DNA of 10,229 nucleotides from Flavobacteriia bacterium (lineage in GTDB: Bacteria > Bacteroidota > Bacteroidia > Flavobacteriales_D > Crocinitomicaceae): positions 1-10,229 of the forward strand of contig RFQF01000069.1 of the NCBI GenBank assembly GCA_009925805.1, given 5' to 3'. The position numbers and the translations under genes are program-made. Each line of letters starts with the position of its first letter. Position 1 is the stretch's first letter. Under the pieces are notes generated by a model. It worked only from the letters and a program-made list of their open reading frames with translations. It was not told the origin of the DNA and ran no database searches. Below, piece after piece: positions 1-7,290 of the stretch.

Positions 1-1556
1 GGTTTCTTCGATAAAACACCCGCCAATTCATCTAATGAAGAAAACGATCCTGCGAGAATAATGTCTTTACCCAATTCGAAGCCTAAGTTGTCAAAAGCGG
101 TTTTTAGCACCTCAATGATTTCTTTTTCGACAACCGGGCAACCTTTATTGCTCTTAGGGCCGGGAGTATTCGGGCAGTCGTCGTCTTTATCCAACAACCC
201 ATCGTTATCCGAATCTTGATAAGGACACCCCCCGTTTTCACGCGGTCCAGGAGTATTGGGACAACCGTCGTTTCGATCCAGAATTCCATCACCGTCCGAA
301 TCAGGCCATGGACAGCCCCGGTTTTCTGTAGGTCCTGCAGCGGTGGGACATGCATCAATATAATCATAAAGCCCATCACCATCGGTATCAGGACACCCTT
401 TGTTTTCTTTGGGTCCGTAATTGTCGGGGCAAAGATCTTCTAAATCGGTAATGGAATCATGGTCTCGGTCGGGGCATCCTTTCATGTAAAGTTCTCCCGC
501 AATTTCTGGGCATTGGTCTTTTGGGTCGATGATTTTATCGCCGTCGGTATCTGGGCAACCTTTAAATTCTGGTAGCCCAGCAATGTCAGGACAATCATCG
601 AGCTTGTCAATTATTTTATCTCCGTCACGATCCGGACAACCATTAAAAGCCACCGGCCCAGGCTCAAAAGGGCATCCATCTTGCGTATCTTGTACGCCAT
701 CGCCGTCGCTGTCTGGACATCCCTTAAAGGCCCAAACACCCGGAGTTTCGGGACAAGCATCCATTTTATTGGAGACCTTATCCTTGTCATCGTCTTTAAC
801 TGCACCGTAGAGAATCGGAATCCTCAAACCAGCATACAGTTCCACCCCTTTCACTTTTCCACGAGCGAATAATGTGCGGTAATCGGTAATTCCCAAGGTA
901 AGGGGTCCTAAACGTGTGGCAATACCGGTTCTTAATCCTGAATATCGGTTGTAAGCTATAGGAAAGTGAAATCCAATTCCGGCAAGGTCAAAACTCGGAG
1001 TAATGCTGAATTGGTTTGGAACTTTTACTTTGGTATCGGTTTTTTTACCAATCAGATTGATCATGGAGGTTGCATTGACATAAAACCCTTTCCAAATATG
1101 GTAATCGACCTGCAAGCTAAAAGCACTTGGAGTTCGCATATAAAAGGTAGAAGAAGTATCTTGAGTGGCTATCCAAGCGTTTCCAGGACTATGAATGAGG
1201 GAGTCGATAACTTTATCAAAGTCATGCAGGTTTTTTCCCGATTGAAATACGGTTAAATCGAACGGATTGGTCGATTTCGCGGAGAAATTTCTACTTAATC
1301 CGCCTTTCGTAAAGCGCATTCCACCAATATCCAAAAGCGAGGCACCGACGCGTAGCTTGTATTTATTTTTGTTTCTAGCCCAGATACCGGTTTTTCCGTC
1401 CATGTCGTATTGATAATCCTCATAACCTTGACGCCACTCATAAACACCTCCTAAATCCACACCAAGCCCCCATTTGGATGCGCGTGCAAAATAGTTTTGA
1501 GAAGTTCCATTTATATAGTCTTCGATGTTTTGGGAATAACCGTAATTAGCGTGCTC
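1..1556 (-). CDS. C-terminal part of a broken DUF5723-type outer-membrane protein with thrombospondin type 3 repeats and OmpA-like domain (partial)
   Basis: Read on the minus strand, this frame is open from a TAG at 1571-1569 to the window edge (about 518 codons). From about 1550 to 800 it encodes beta-barrel-like sequence (for example YEWRQGYEDYQYDMDGKTG, then GASLLDIGGMRFTKGG), which resembles the second half of DUF5723 proteins. Next come eight Cys-rich, Asp-rich thrombospondin type 3 repeats (135-794), then the start of an OmpA-like peptidoglycan-binding domain (TAFDNLGFELGKDII, then SLDELAG), cut by the window edge. The expected role is an outer-membrane barrel linked to peptidoglycan. 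The piece has no signal peptide or convincing start; TTG at 1562-1560 is the only nearby candidate. It is the shifted continuation of the fragment at 1546-1998, so this is one gene disrupted around 1546-1571. The family assignment is from memory of its pattern; the frame and repeats are read directly. Confidence 0.75.
135..794 (-). repeat. Eight tandem thrombospondin type 3 repeats within the coding sequence
   Basis: Eight consecutive units of 27 residues (six units) or 29 residues (the last two) follow the pattern D-x-D-x-D-x-x-x-D-x-x-D-x-C-P-(8 to 9)-x-x-G-C-P, for example DSDGDGVQDTQDGCP and DTDGDGLYDYIDACP. The Asp ladder is the known calcium-binding signature of TSP3 repeats, and two cysteines per unit suggest disulfides. 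The first unit is degenerate in its acidic motif (DDDKDKVSNKMDACP), and the fifth has His in the ladder (DRDHDSITDLEDLCP). The repeats form a rigid linker between the barrel-like part and the OmpA-like domain. Confidence 0.9.
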
Positions 1557-1998
1557 GGGCAAAAAGACCTACAGCTATTTTTGGATTGATGTGAAAATTC
1601 AAGTTGAACAAGTCGATTTGTATATTATTATACAATCCTAGGGTTCCCTTGGAATCTTTATTGTATTTACGAATAAGGAATCGGTCCATGAACGTTGAGT
1701 CGGGACTTGCCCAACTGTTGTAAACAGCTGTGTCTCCAAACGACTTACTCCACCAATAACCTCCGTTGCCCTCCGCCGTTCTCATGGCTTTTGCATCGAA
1801 ATACCCAAAATTCTGGTACGCGTTGAAATTAAGCCCAACGATGTTTAAATCGAACGCAAATCGACCATCCACAAAACTTGCGGGCTGCAATTGCACACCC
1901 ATACTCCCGGCGTAGTTACTGGTGGCAACGCCTAGGTAATTTTGTCCATAAACTATAGACCCCAGGAAAATCAGAATTAGGAGTAAGGAATTTTTCAT
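1546..1998 (-). CDS. N-terminal part of the broken DUF5723-type outer-membrane protein (150 residues, premature stop)
   Basis: The ATG at 1998 opens a Sec signal peptide (MKNSLLLILIFLGSIVYGQ, cleavage likely before Q19). The mature start NYLGVATSNYAG and the segment ending FHINPKIAVGLFARAR are typical of the N-terminal half of DUF5723 outer-membrane proteins. Translation then stops at TAA 1548-1546, immediately after the ARAR motif, where full-length relatives normally continue with a block of very roughly 80-100 residues. The other frame resumes at ANYGYSQNIEDY, sequence that normally follows that block. The start codon lies 30 bp after the stop of the upstream 712-residue gene, so the two are probably co-transcribed. 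No Shine-Dalgarno site is visible. If the lesion is real, the product is a short secreted fragment that cannot form the barrel or reach peptidoglycan, so this is a probable pseudogene; an assembly or sequencing fault is the alternative. Confidence 0.75.
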   Translation of the reverse strand: MKNSLLLILIFLGSIVYGQNYLGVATSNYAGSMGVQLQPASFVDGRFAFDLNIVGLNFNAYQNFGYFDAKAMRTAEGNGGYWWSKSFGDTAVYNSWASPDSTFMDRFLIRKYNKDSKGTLGLYNNIQIDLFNLNFHINPKIAVGLFARAR

Positions 1999-2028
1999 GA
2001 ATTCGAAATTTAATAAGAAGTGCTAAAG

Positions 2029-4167
2029 TTAAAAATTAAATTGAATCAAAAAATTACTTAAGTACGTGGTTATAGAACATCCGTTATGACCGAAAGCGGT
2101 GGCTTGCACTTCTCCTTGACTTGGTCGCTCTTCTTGGTCGATCAACGAACCATTTGTATCGAGGATTACCAATTTGTTGTTCAGTCCGTCCCGCAGAACG
2201 ATCCGGTTTTGGTTCGTGCATAGTTGGCTTATTTCCTTCAATTCCGTGGTGGTTTTCCAACGTATTTTTCCTTGGACGGCTAAAGCTAAGGTACTTCCCT
2301 CGTAAAAGAGTTCACCGCTTTGCCCTTCCAGGGTAATAGACCCGCCGAATTTCCAGTAAGCAGGTACTTGAACTTCCGTAATTCCTTTGGCTGTATGCAA
2401 TTCCATCCCCTTTTTTCCTCGAAAGAGGGCACCGTTTTCGGAAAATTGAACAAAGTCCGAAACATTTCCCTTGACATTCACTTTTTTTCCAGTGGTTAAG
2501 TCCAAAATGATGGTTTGCAGGTTGGTTTTTATTCCGATGCCAAATGTTCCTTGGAGCGAAAGACGGTGCATACTCAGAATTTTTTCCGGTAGTTGGTAGC
2601 GTTTTACAAGTTTTCCATTTTCTGAGGAATACATCATAAGCTCGTTGCCTTGAGCTATTCCAAAAACATGTTGTCCTTTAAGTTGGGTTACCACCGCTTC
2701 GCACAAGGTCACTTGGTTGATTGAAAACAGCGTTCTTCCCATGAAATCGATAACCGTTAAGTGCTTTCCGTCGTTGAGCAGAATATGGTCATTTTCAGAA
2801 AGGGAAGTTGCCAAACGTAGGGGCTTGAATACCAAGGCAACAGGCAATTCCTGCCGCCATTTTAAACTGCCGTTTTTATACCCGATAAGCTCATTTTCCG
2901 TTTCAATAATGACATTTCCTCTACCCGTTAAGGCACAAAATGACACCACAGGAGACCCAGGGTTCATGGTAAAGTAATTCTTGATGTTTTCAGTTTCTAT
3001 CGGAGTTCGATTATCCGAAGTCTTCCGTATTATCGCAGTGGAAACTCGCCGGTCATCGATCCAGCTGAGCGACTCTCGAGTTGAAGGGGTTACTTTTCGA
3101 TGGGAACATTTTCGAGGCAAAGATTCCAGGTCTTTTATGAATGGAGGTTTGGCTGCGTTTGTTTTTCGAATATCCAAGGCCAAAAGCAAGCCGTCTATGG
3201 ACTTTTCCTCCGGAGAAATGTACCCGAAGCCGTCCCTGCTGAAAGCCACAAGTTTTGAAGGAGAGCCCCATTTTTCAAAAGCTTCACACACCCCCATTTG
3301 CTGAACGGTTGTTCGCTCCTTGTTTTCCTCGGGAATATGATATACTTCGTTAAGATAGGGGACAAGCTCCTGGTTTTCAGCTATATCAAAAATGAACACC
3401 GGAAATCCTTCGTAGGTAAGGATAAGGCCTCCGGTTTGAACGATTTTTTCCAAAGGACTAGTTCGAAAGACAGGATCAATGGACCGTAAATATTCCTTTT
3501 CGAAAAATTCATAGTACGATAAGTCTTCAGGAAGCAAGGATTCAAAAAGCGCAAGGTCGTCCACCAAAGGAATAGAGGTCTTGTTGGATTTCCTCACTTG
3601 ATAGAGGATTTTTTCATCGGGTTTTATGTAATAATTATCAACGTTCCAAGCCGGAGTGGTTGGTTCAATGATACTGTAACTTGCCTGCCGATCTATGGTT
3701 ATTTCGGGAAGCGTTCCTCGAGAAAGTTCCATGGAGTAATCGTAAAGCAACAGCTCCTTTCCTTGAAAAACTCCTCGGTAGTTTCCAAAATTAAAGGTTG
3801 CAGTTCCCGTTTTTTCAAAGGAAAAATTACCATGCTGAAACAAGGACCTTACCCGTTGAAAATTCCATTTTTCGTTCAGGGTAATGACCATTAAATTTCG
3901 GGTTTTACTCAGGTATGCGGTACTAAGGTTTCGAAGTTTGGGTTGAATTTCCGTAAATAAAGCAACGTTCCTTTGATTCGCATCAAGTTGAATTTCTCGT
4001 AGATTGAAGTCATTCGGATGATGCACCGCAATAATTTGTTCGTCCGCCGCAGAAAAATAGGAAACCAAGGATTGATCCTCCGAATAGGCAAGAATGGAAA
4101 GAAAGGCAAAACTCCCCCAAAAAAGAAGAAGGCCTGCCACGATTAATCCAAGAGCCCGTTTGATCAC
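2029..4167 (-). CDS. Membrane-anchored protein of unknown function with PQQ/WD40-like beta-propeller repeats (712 aa)
   Basis: I do not recognise a named family. A positively charged N-terminus (MIKRAL) and a hydrophobic segment at about residues 7-28 give an uncleaved anchor or signal peptide, placing the rest outside the cytoplasm. Residues about 30-400 look like a mixed globular region with no motif I can name. From about 410 to 712 there are roughly seven recurring strand-turn units of the kind seen in PQQ-like or quinoprotein propellers, such as NELIGYKNGSLKWR, KHLTVIDFMGRTLF, GNELMMYSSENGKLV, QTIILDLTTGKKV, STLALAVQGKIRWK and NKLVILDTNGSLI. Translation starts with GTG; an in-frame TAA lies 12 nt upstream and the first in-frame ATG is codon 93, after the anchor, so GTG is the sensible start. 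rnhB is 77 bp upstream and the DUF5723 gene 30 bp downstream on the same strand. A scaffold or binding role is a guess from fold alone. Confidence 0.75.
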   Translation of the reverse strand: MIKRALGLIVAGLLLFWGSFAFLSILAYSEDQSLVSYFSAADEQIIAVHHPNDFNLREIQLDANQRNVALFTEIQPKLRNLSTAYLSKTRNLMVITLNEKWNFQRVRSLFQHGNFSFEKTGTATFNFGNYRGVFQGKELLLYDYSMELSRGTLPEITIDRQASYSIIEPTTPAWNVDNYYIKPDEKILYQVRKSNKTSIPLVDDLALFESLLPEDLSYYEFFEKEYLRSIDPVFRTSPLEKIVQTGGLILTYEGFPVFIFDIAENQELVPYLNEVYHIPEENKERTTVQQMGVCEAFEKWGSPSKLVAFSRDGFGYISPEEKSIDGLLLALDIRKTNAAKPPFIKDLESLPRKCSHRKVTPSTRESLSWIDDRRVSTAIIRKTSDNRTPIETENIKNYFTMNPGSPVVSFCALTGRGNVIIETENELIGYKNGSLKWRQELPVALVFKPLRLATSLSENDHILLNDGKHLTVIDFMGRTLFSINQVTLCEAVVTQLKGQHVFGIAQGNELMMYSSENGKLVKRYQLPEKILSMHRLSLQGTFGIGIKTNLQTIILDLTTGKKVNVKGNVSDFVQFSENGALFRGKKGMELHTAKGITEVQVPAYWKFGGSITLEGQSGELFYEGSTLALAVQGKIRWKTTTELKEISQLCTNQNRIVLRDGLNNKLVILDTNGSLIDQEERPSQGEVQATAFGHNGCSITTYLSNFLIQFNF

Positions 4168-4171
4168 AGCG

Positions 4172-4179
4172 CAAAATTA
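4172..4179 (-). promoter_or_regulatory. Candidate Bacteroidota -7 element of the 712-residue gene
   Basis: On the minus strand the octamer TAATTTTG fits the Bacteroidota sigma-ABfr -7 consensus TAnnTTTG exactly. It ends only 4 nt before the GTG start codon, so a transcript from it would be leaderless or nearly so. No good TTG is seen about 20 nt upstream for the -33 box, which keeps this tentative. Confidence 0.35.
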
Positions 4180-4244
4180 ACCCATAACCCCCGCTTGTTT
4201 ATTGGGTTGGGATAATTTAAATCAACACCGCTATGTGGACTAAT

Positions 4245-4862
4245 TTAGAACAATTCGGATTGAAGTGCTTTTTGAACTGGACTATACGTTTTCCGATGAA
4301 AGCGGGTAATGCCGTGAAGGGTTAATGCTTTTACATGTGTTTTTGTGGGATAGCCTTGGTTCGTTTTCCACCCGTACTGAGGAAATTGTTGGTCGAGCTG
4401 AGCCATGTACTCGTCACGGTAGGTTTTCGCTAAAATCGAGGCGGCAGCTATGGATTGATACCGTGCATCACCTCCAACGATGCAGTCGTGCGAAATGCCT
4501 CGGAAAGGCCTGAAGCGATTGCCATCAACCAGAATGTGTTTGGGATCAACCTGCAGGTTCGATAAGGCTTGGTGCATGGCCTCAATACTGGCGTTCAGTA
4601 TGTTGATTTCATCAATTCGCTGCGGTGACACATAAGCAACAGCGAATGCTATGGCGGTTCTTTCGATCTCCGTACGCAACGTTTCACGTTGACGTTGTAC
4701 GAGTTTTTTTGAATCATTTAATCCTGGAATGGGCACACCAAGGATCACCGCAGCTGCTACCACCGGACCCGCCAAACAGCCTCTTCCTGCCTCATCGCAT
4801 CCCGCCTCGAGGCCCAAGGTCGTTTTTGAAAAAAGCAACGATACGTGTTCTTTTTCTCCCAT
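4245..4862 (-). CDS. rnhB: Ribonuclease HII
   Basis: This is a complete 205-residue type 2 RNase H, a cytoplasmic enzyme that cuts the RNA strand of RNA-DNA hybrids and nicks at single misincorporated ribonucleotides. The signature GCDEAGRGCLAGPV at residues 21-34 supplies D23 and E24. HILVDGNRF (109-117) supplies D113 and GGDARYQSIAAASILAK (130-146) supplies D132, completing the four-acid metal site. WKTNQGYPTKTH near 165-176 and the Tyr of GYPT match the conserved substrate-binding end of the family. The length is normal (E. coli RnhB is 198 residues). The ATG at 4862 places the DEAGRG motif at the usual distance from the N-terminus. It is divergent from the small secreted gene starting at 4895, with only 32 bp between the two start codons. 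Confidence 0.97.
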   Translation of the reverse strand: MGEKEHVSLLFSKTTLGLEAGCDEAGRGCLAGPVVAAAVILGVPIPGLNDSKKLVQRQRETLRTEIERTAIAFAVAYVSPQRIDEINILNASIEAMHQALSNLQVDPKHILVDGNRFRPFRGISHDCIVGGDARYQSIAAASILAKTYRDEYMAQLDQQFPQYGWKTNQGYPTKTHVKALTLHGITRFHRKTYSPVQKALQSELF

Positions 4863-4894
4863 GATTTTACTAAATTCGCTATTATTGTAGAATT

Positions 4895-5272
4895 ATGAGG
4901 TATTTATTACATGCCGTTTTTTTGTTTTTCGGGTTTGCCATAGTGGCACAACAACAAACAATTAGCTCAAAAATGACCGTTGCTGAAATTCAAAAAGAGG
5001 CGAAGTCCGGCCATTTTCAATGGATATTTCCCGCAGGAACCACCTCCGAAAGCATCGATAATTTAGCGAAATATTACACCACCAGTTTTTCGTACACGTT
5101 CAATGCAGCATCTAAATGCGTGGATGTTTTTCCCGTGGTAGATTCGGAAAATACCCGCCGTGTAATGCTGCGTTTTCTTGGGGCTAACCAAGTCCATCAG
5201 ATTTTAGTGGGCAATGAGACATTAGCACTCTATGCGTTCTATGAGAAATTCATGAAATATGATGGTCAATAA
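4895..5272 (+). CDS. Small secreted protein of unknown function (125 aa)
   Basis: I do not recognise the family. Residues 1-18 (MRYLLHAVFLFFGFAIVA) form a clear Sec signal peptide with likely cleavage before QQQ. The mature part, of about 105 residues, begins with a helical stretch (KMTVAEIQKEAKSG) and has a single cysteine (SKCVD). It continues with a helix-strand pattern, ENTRRVMLRFLGANQVHQILVGNETLALYAFYEKF, which suggests a compact alpha/beta periplasmic domain. The last 14 bp overlap the start of the DUF4920 lipoprotein gene (ATGATG inside the codons for YDGQ), so the two are likely translationally coupled and may act together at the envelope. An imperfect -7-like octamer TATTATTG lies at 4880-4887, 7 nt before the ATG. 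Confidence 0.7.
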   Translation: MRYLLHAVFLFFGFAIVAQQQTISSKMTVAEIQKEAKSGHFQWIFPAGTTSESIDNLAKYYTTSFSYTFNAASKCVDVFPVVDSENTRRVMLRFLGANQVHQILVGNETLALYAFYEKFMKYDGQ

Positions 5273-5738
5273 TAGAATTTGGCTCTTTGGGGCTTGTGTC
5301 ATAGGATTCTTGTGGAGTTGCGCTTCCACGAAACATGCCTACGGGCCCGTAAAAGTGAATGCATCTGAAGCGATTTCGGTGGCACAACTTGTTGATTACA
5401 TGAATCGATCCACCGCTGCCCAAGCTTTTACCATCAAAGCGCCTTTAACAGCCGTCTGTCAAAATGCAGGTTGCTGGGTTCAAGTAGCTAAACCGGATGG
5501 AAAACCGTTAATGGTTCGGTTCAAAGACCACTTTACCATTCCCCCCACTACACCTATTGGAACAGAGGTTTACATTCACGGGATTGCTACTTGGGATACG
5601 GTTTCGGTGAAGGCTCTCAGGCATTTTGCGGAAGACGCCGGAAAAAGCATGGATGAAATCAATCACATTACCCAGCCAGAATTCAAACTGAACTTCCAAG
5701 GAGATGGGATTAAATGGGACCCAAGTAAAAGCAAATAA
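5259..5738 (+). CDS. DUF4920 family lipoprotein (159 aa)
   Basis: The N-terminal hydrophobic stretch ends in a lipobox, LWSC, with Cys21 as the probable lipidated residue. The mature protein would sit on a periplasmic membrane face. The core matches the DUF4920 pattern: AVCQNAGCWVQV (C67 and C72, with W73), LMVRFKDHF (85-92), a G-T-E-V strand (101-104), then LRHFAEDAGKSMDEINHITQ (120-139) and a closing FQGDGI. The CxxxxC-W pair and the conserved Lys, Asp and His are suggestive of metal or disulfide chemistry, but no biochemical role is known to me. The ATG at 5259 is followed directly by a second ATG at 5262, and either could serve. It overlaps the upstream gene by 14 bp and converges on the folate gene with a 31-bp gap that shows no clear terminator hairpin. 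Confidence 0.88.
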   Translation: MMVNNRIWLFGACVIGFLWSCASTKHAYGPVKVNASEAISVAQLVDYMNRSTAAQAFTIKAPLTAVCQNAGCWVQVAKPDGKPLMVRFKDHFTIPPTTPIGTEVYIHGIATWDTVSVKALRHFAEDAGKSMDEINHITQPEFKLNFQGDGIKWDPSKSK

Positions 5739-5769
5739 TCATCCAAAAAGCCAAAGCCGTTCCTAGGAG

Positions 5770-6354
5770 TTAAGGTTGAATCTTGAAAGTATAGCATCGC
5801 TCGTGGGTTACCAAAAAATCCAACGGGATGTCCGTTGCTTCGGAAGGGATATGATCGATGGGAGCAAAAAGGTTGAGCCCAATTTTAAGTGCATCGGGAC
5901 GGCATTGCGTTAAGAATCGGTCGTAAAATCCTTTGCCGTATCCCAATCGATTGCCCTGCAAATCAATTCCAAGCAATGGAACAAGAATAACATCCAACGT
6001 TTTTGGATCGATGCTTTTTGCGCGGTTTTGAGGTTCGGGGATTCCGTAGGGATTGTTCGCTAGAGGGTCTCCGGGTGAGTAAGGATAATGGTCCATGATA
6101 CCGGTAGTAAAATCGCTCACCGGCAGATAGATGCGGTTTTTGTCGGAAAGCACTTCCAGGAGTTGAAAGATGTCCACTTCCTTTTTAGTTTCCATAGTCG
6201 CAAAGCATGAAATGTGCTTGTGCTCAAACGAAAAATGAGCTAGAAAACGTGCAGTGAGTTCTTCCGATCGCATTTGCAGTTCCTCCTTGTTAAGGGCCAA
6301 CCGCTCGTGAAGGAGTTTTTTTCGAAGGAGTGATTTCAAAGCGCTATTATTCAC
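5770..6354 (-). CDS. 5-formyltetrahydrofolate cyclo-ligase (5,10-methenyltetrahydrofolate synthetase)
   Basis: This cytoplasmic enzyme uses ATP to convert 5-formyltetrahydrofolate to 5,10-methenyltetrahydrofolate, returning this stored folate to one-carbon metabolism. The 194 residues carry the family marks in order: basic N-terminal helix (LRKKLL, 10-15), FATMETKKEVDI (51-62), NPYGIPEP (101-108) for folate and ATP contacts, and the diagnostic loop GNRLGYGKGFYDRFL (134-148), with a C-terminal strand PLDFLVTHE. The length is typical (180-200). The start codon is GTG at 6354, giving MNNSALKS; the basic helix follows at once, so no longer start is needed. It is divergent from the DUF5777 gene, with only 28 bp between the start codons. 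I leave out a symbol because ygfA, fau and mthfs are all used for this family. Confidence 0.95.
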   Translation of the reverse strand: MNNSALKSLLRKKLLHERLALNKEELQMRSEELTARFLAHFSFEHKHISCFATMETKKEVDIFQLLEVLSDKNRIYLPVSDFTTGIMDHYPYSPGDPLANNPYGIPEPQNRAKSIDPKTLDVILVPLLGIDLQGNRLGYGKGFYDRFLTQCRPDALKIGLNLFAPIDHIPSEATDIPLDFLVTHERCYTFKIQP

Positions 6355-6363
6355 GATTTTTTT

Positions 6364-6371
6364 TATCTTTA
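6364..6371 (+). promoter_or_regulatory. Candidate -7 element of the five-gene envelope operon
   Basis: The octamer TATCTTTA differs from the Bacteroidota -7 consensus TAnnTTTG only in its last base. It ends 11 nt before the proposed TTG start at 6383, giving at most a few nucleotides of leader. No TTG is found at the expected -33 distance. It lies in the 28-bp gap between two divergent genes, where a promoter for this operon is expected. Confidence 0.3.
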
Positions 6372-6382
6372 CAAAAAAAAGG

Positions 6383-7282
6383 TTGAGTTGTAAATATATT
6401 CACTTTTTGTTGATTGTGGGGATTCATGCTGCAATCTTGGCTCAATCCTCAGACGACGAGCGCACAGAAGAAGCGTTTGTTCCGAAAACCTTTGCCTCCA
6501 CACGCATCATTTGCGGACATTCCGTAGAAACCCTACCGAAAGGAACGATGGATTTTAGAATAGAACATCGTTTTGGGGATATGTTTGGAACGAACGGAGG
6601 CGCACAGAACATGTTTGGCTTTGATAACCTTTCGGATATCAGGATTGCCTTGGAGTATGGAATTACCAAAAATATGATGGTTGGCTTTGGTCGCTCCAAA
6701 GGGTCTAGCGCTCCGTTCCACTCGCTGTTGGACGGTTTTGCCAAATATAAAATATTAGCCCAAGGTAAGAGTAGCCCTATATCATTAACCGCGGTTACCG
6801 GGTTAACCTTTACCTACATGAAAGCTTCGAATGATATTTCGCAGGTAAATCATTTTCCAAAATTGAGTCACCGATTTGCTTACTTTACGCAAATTAACGC
6901 AGCTCGGCGTTTTGGAGATCGGTTAAGCTTGGCCTTGATGCCAACCTTGGTGCATCAAAATTACGTTGCAGCAAATGATCAAAACGATGTATTTGCTCTA
7001 GGAGGGGCTATTCGCTTTAAATTAACCAGCCGGTTTGCTTTATTGACCGAATACTATCATACGTTTGCGTCGGAAGGATTGCGACCAACGAGCATGTATA
7101 AGCGCAGCTTAGCCTTTGCTTTGGAGTGGTATACTTTTGGGCATACCTTTATAATAAACGTGACCAATGCCGCGGGAATAGGAGAAACACAATTTGTGAA
7201 CAATACCTATTCCGATTGGTTAAAAGGTCAGTTTAGGATAGGTTTTTGTGTAGCAAGAAAATTCAGTTGGGAAAAAGAATAA
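6383..7282 (+). CDS. DUF5777 family outer-membrane beta-barrel protein (299 aa)
   Basis: A signal peptide at residues 1-20 (MSCKYIHFLLIVGIHAAILA, cleavage before Q21) precedes sequence closely matching the DUF5777 barrel family. Key stretches are KTFASTRIICGHSVETLPKG (residues 35-54), MDFRIEHRFGD (56-66), the NLSDIRIALEYGIT motif (82-95) and VGFGRSKG (100-107), then LLDGFAKYKIL. The rest alternates hydrophobic and polar residues in amphipathic strands, as in outer-membrane barrels of 12 or more strands. The start is TTG at 6383: no in-frame ATG precedes it, and later starts would lose the Lys-bearing n-region of the signal peptide. This is the first gene of a tight operon; the YceI gene begins 8 bp after its stop. 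In Bacteroidota DUF5777 barrels are, to my recollection, often next to YceI and cytochrome genes, and a transport or electron-conduit role is inference. Confidence 0.85.
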   Translation: MSCKYIHFLLIVGIHAAILAQSSDDERTEEAFVPKTFASTRIICGHSVETLPKGTMDFRIEHRFGDMFGTNGGAQNMFGFDNLSDIRIALEYGITKNMMVGFGRSKGSSAPFHSLLDGFAKYKILAQGKSSPISLTAVTGLTFTYMKASNDISQVNHFPKLSHRFAYFTQINAARRFGDRLSLALMPTLVHQNYVAANDQNDVFALGGAIRFKLTSRFALLTEYYHTFASEGLRPTSMYKRSLAFALEWYTFGHTFIINVTNAAGIGETQFVNNTYSDWLKGQFRIGFCVARKFSWEKE

Positions 7283-7290
7283 TTAAATTG

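Noticed and set aside
104..382. Open frame opposite or out of phase with the TSP3 repeat region
   Set aside because: It reads the repeats out of frame; the minus-strand frame with Asp/Cys repeats and the OmpA start is clearly the coding one.
1561..1565. Simple one-base error in the T/A5 run as cause of the DUF5723 frame change
   Set aside because: It would restore the frame but not the block of family sequence that appears to be missing between FARAR and ANYGYS.
5739..5769. Bidirectional terminator between the converging DUF4920 and folate genes
   Set aside because: No inverted repeat of useful length is visible in these 31 bp.
7246..7290. In-frame extension of the YceI gene upstream of 7291
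   Set aside because: It overlaps the end of the DUF5777 gene and adds a charged stretch before a good signal peptide.
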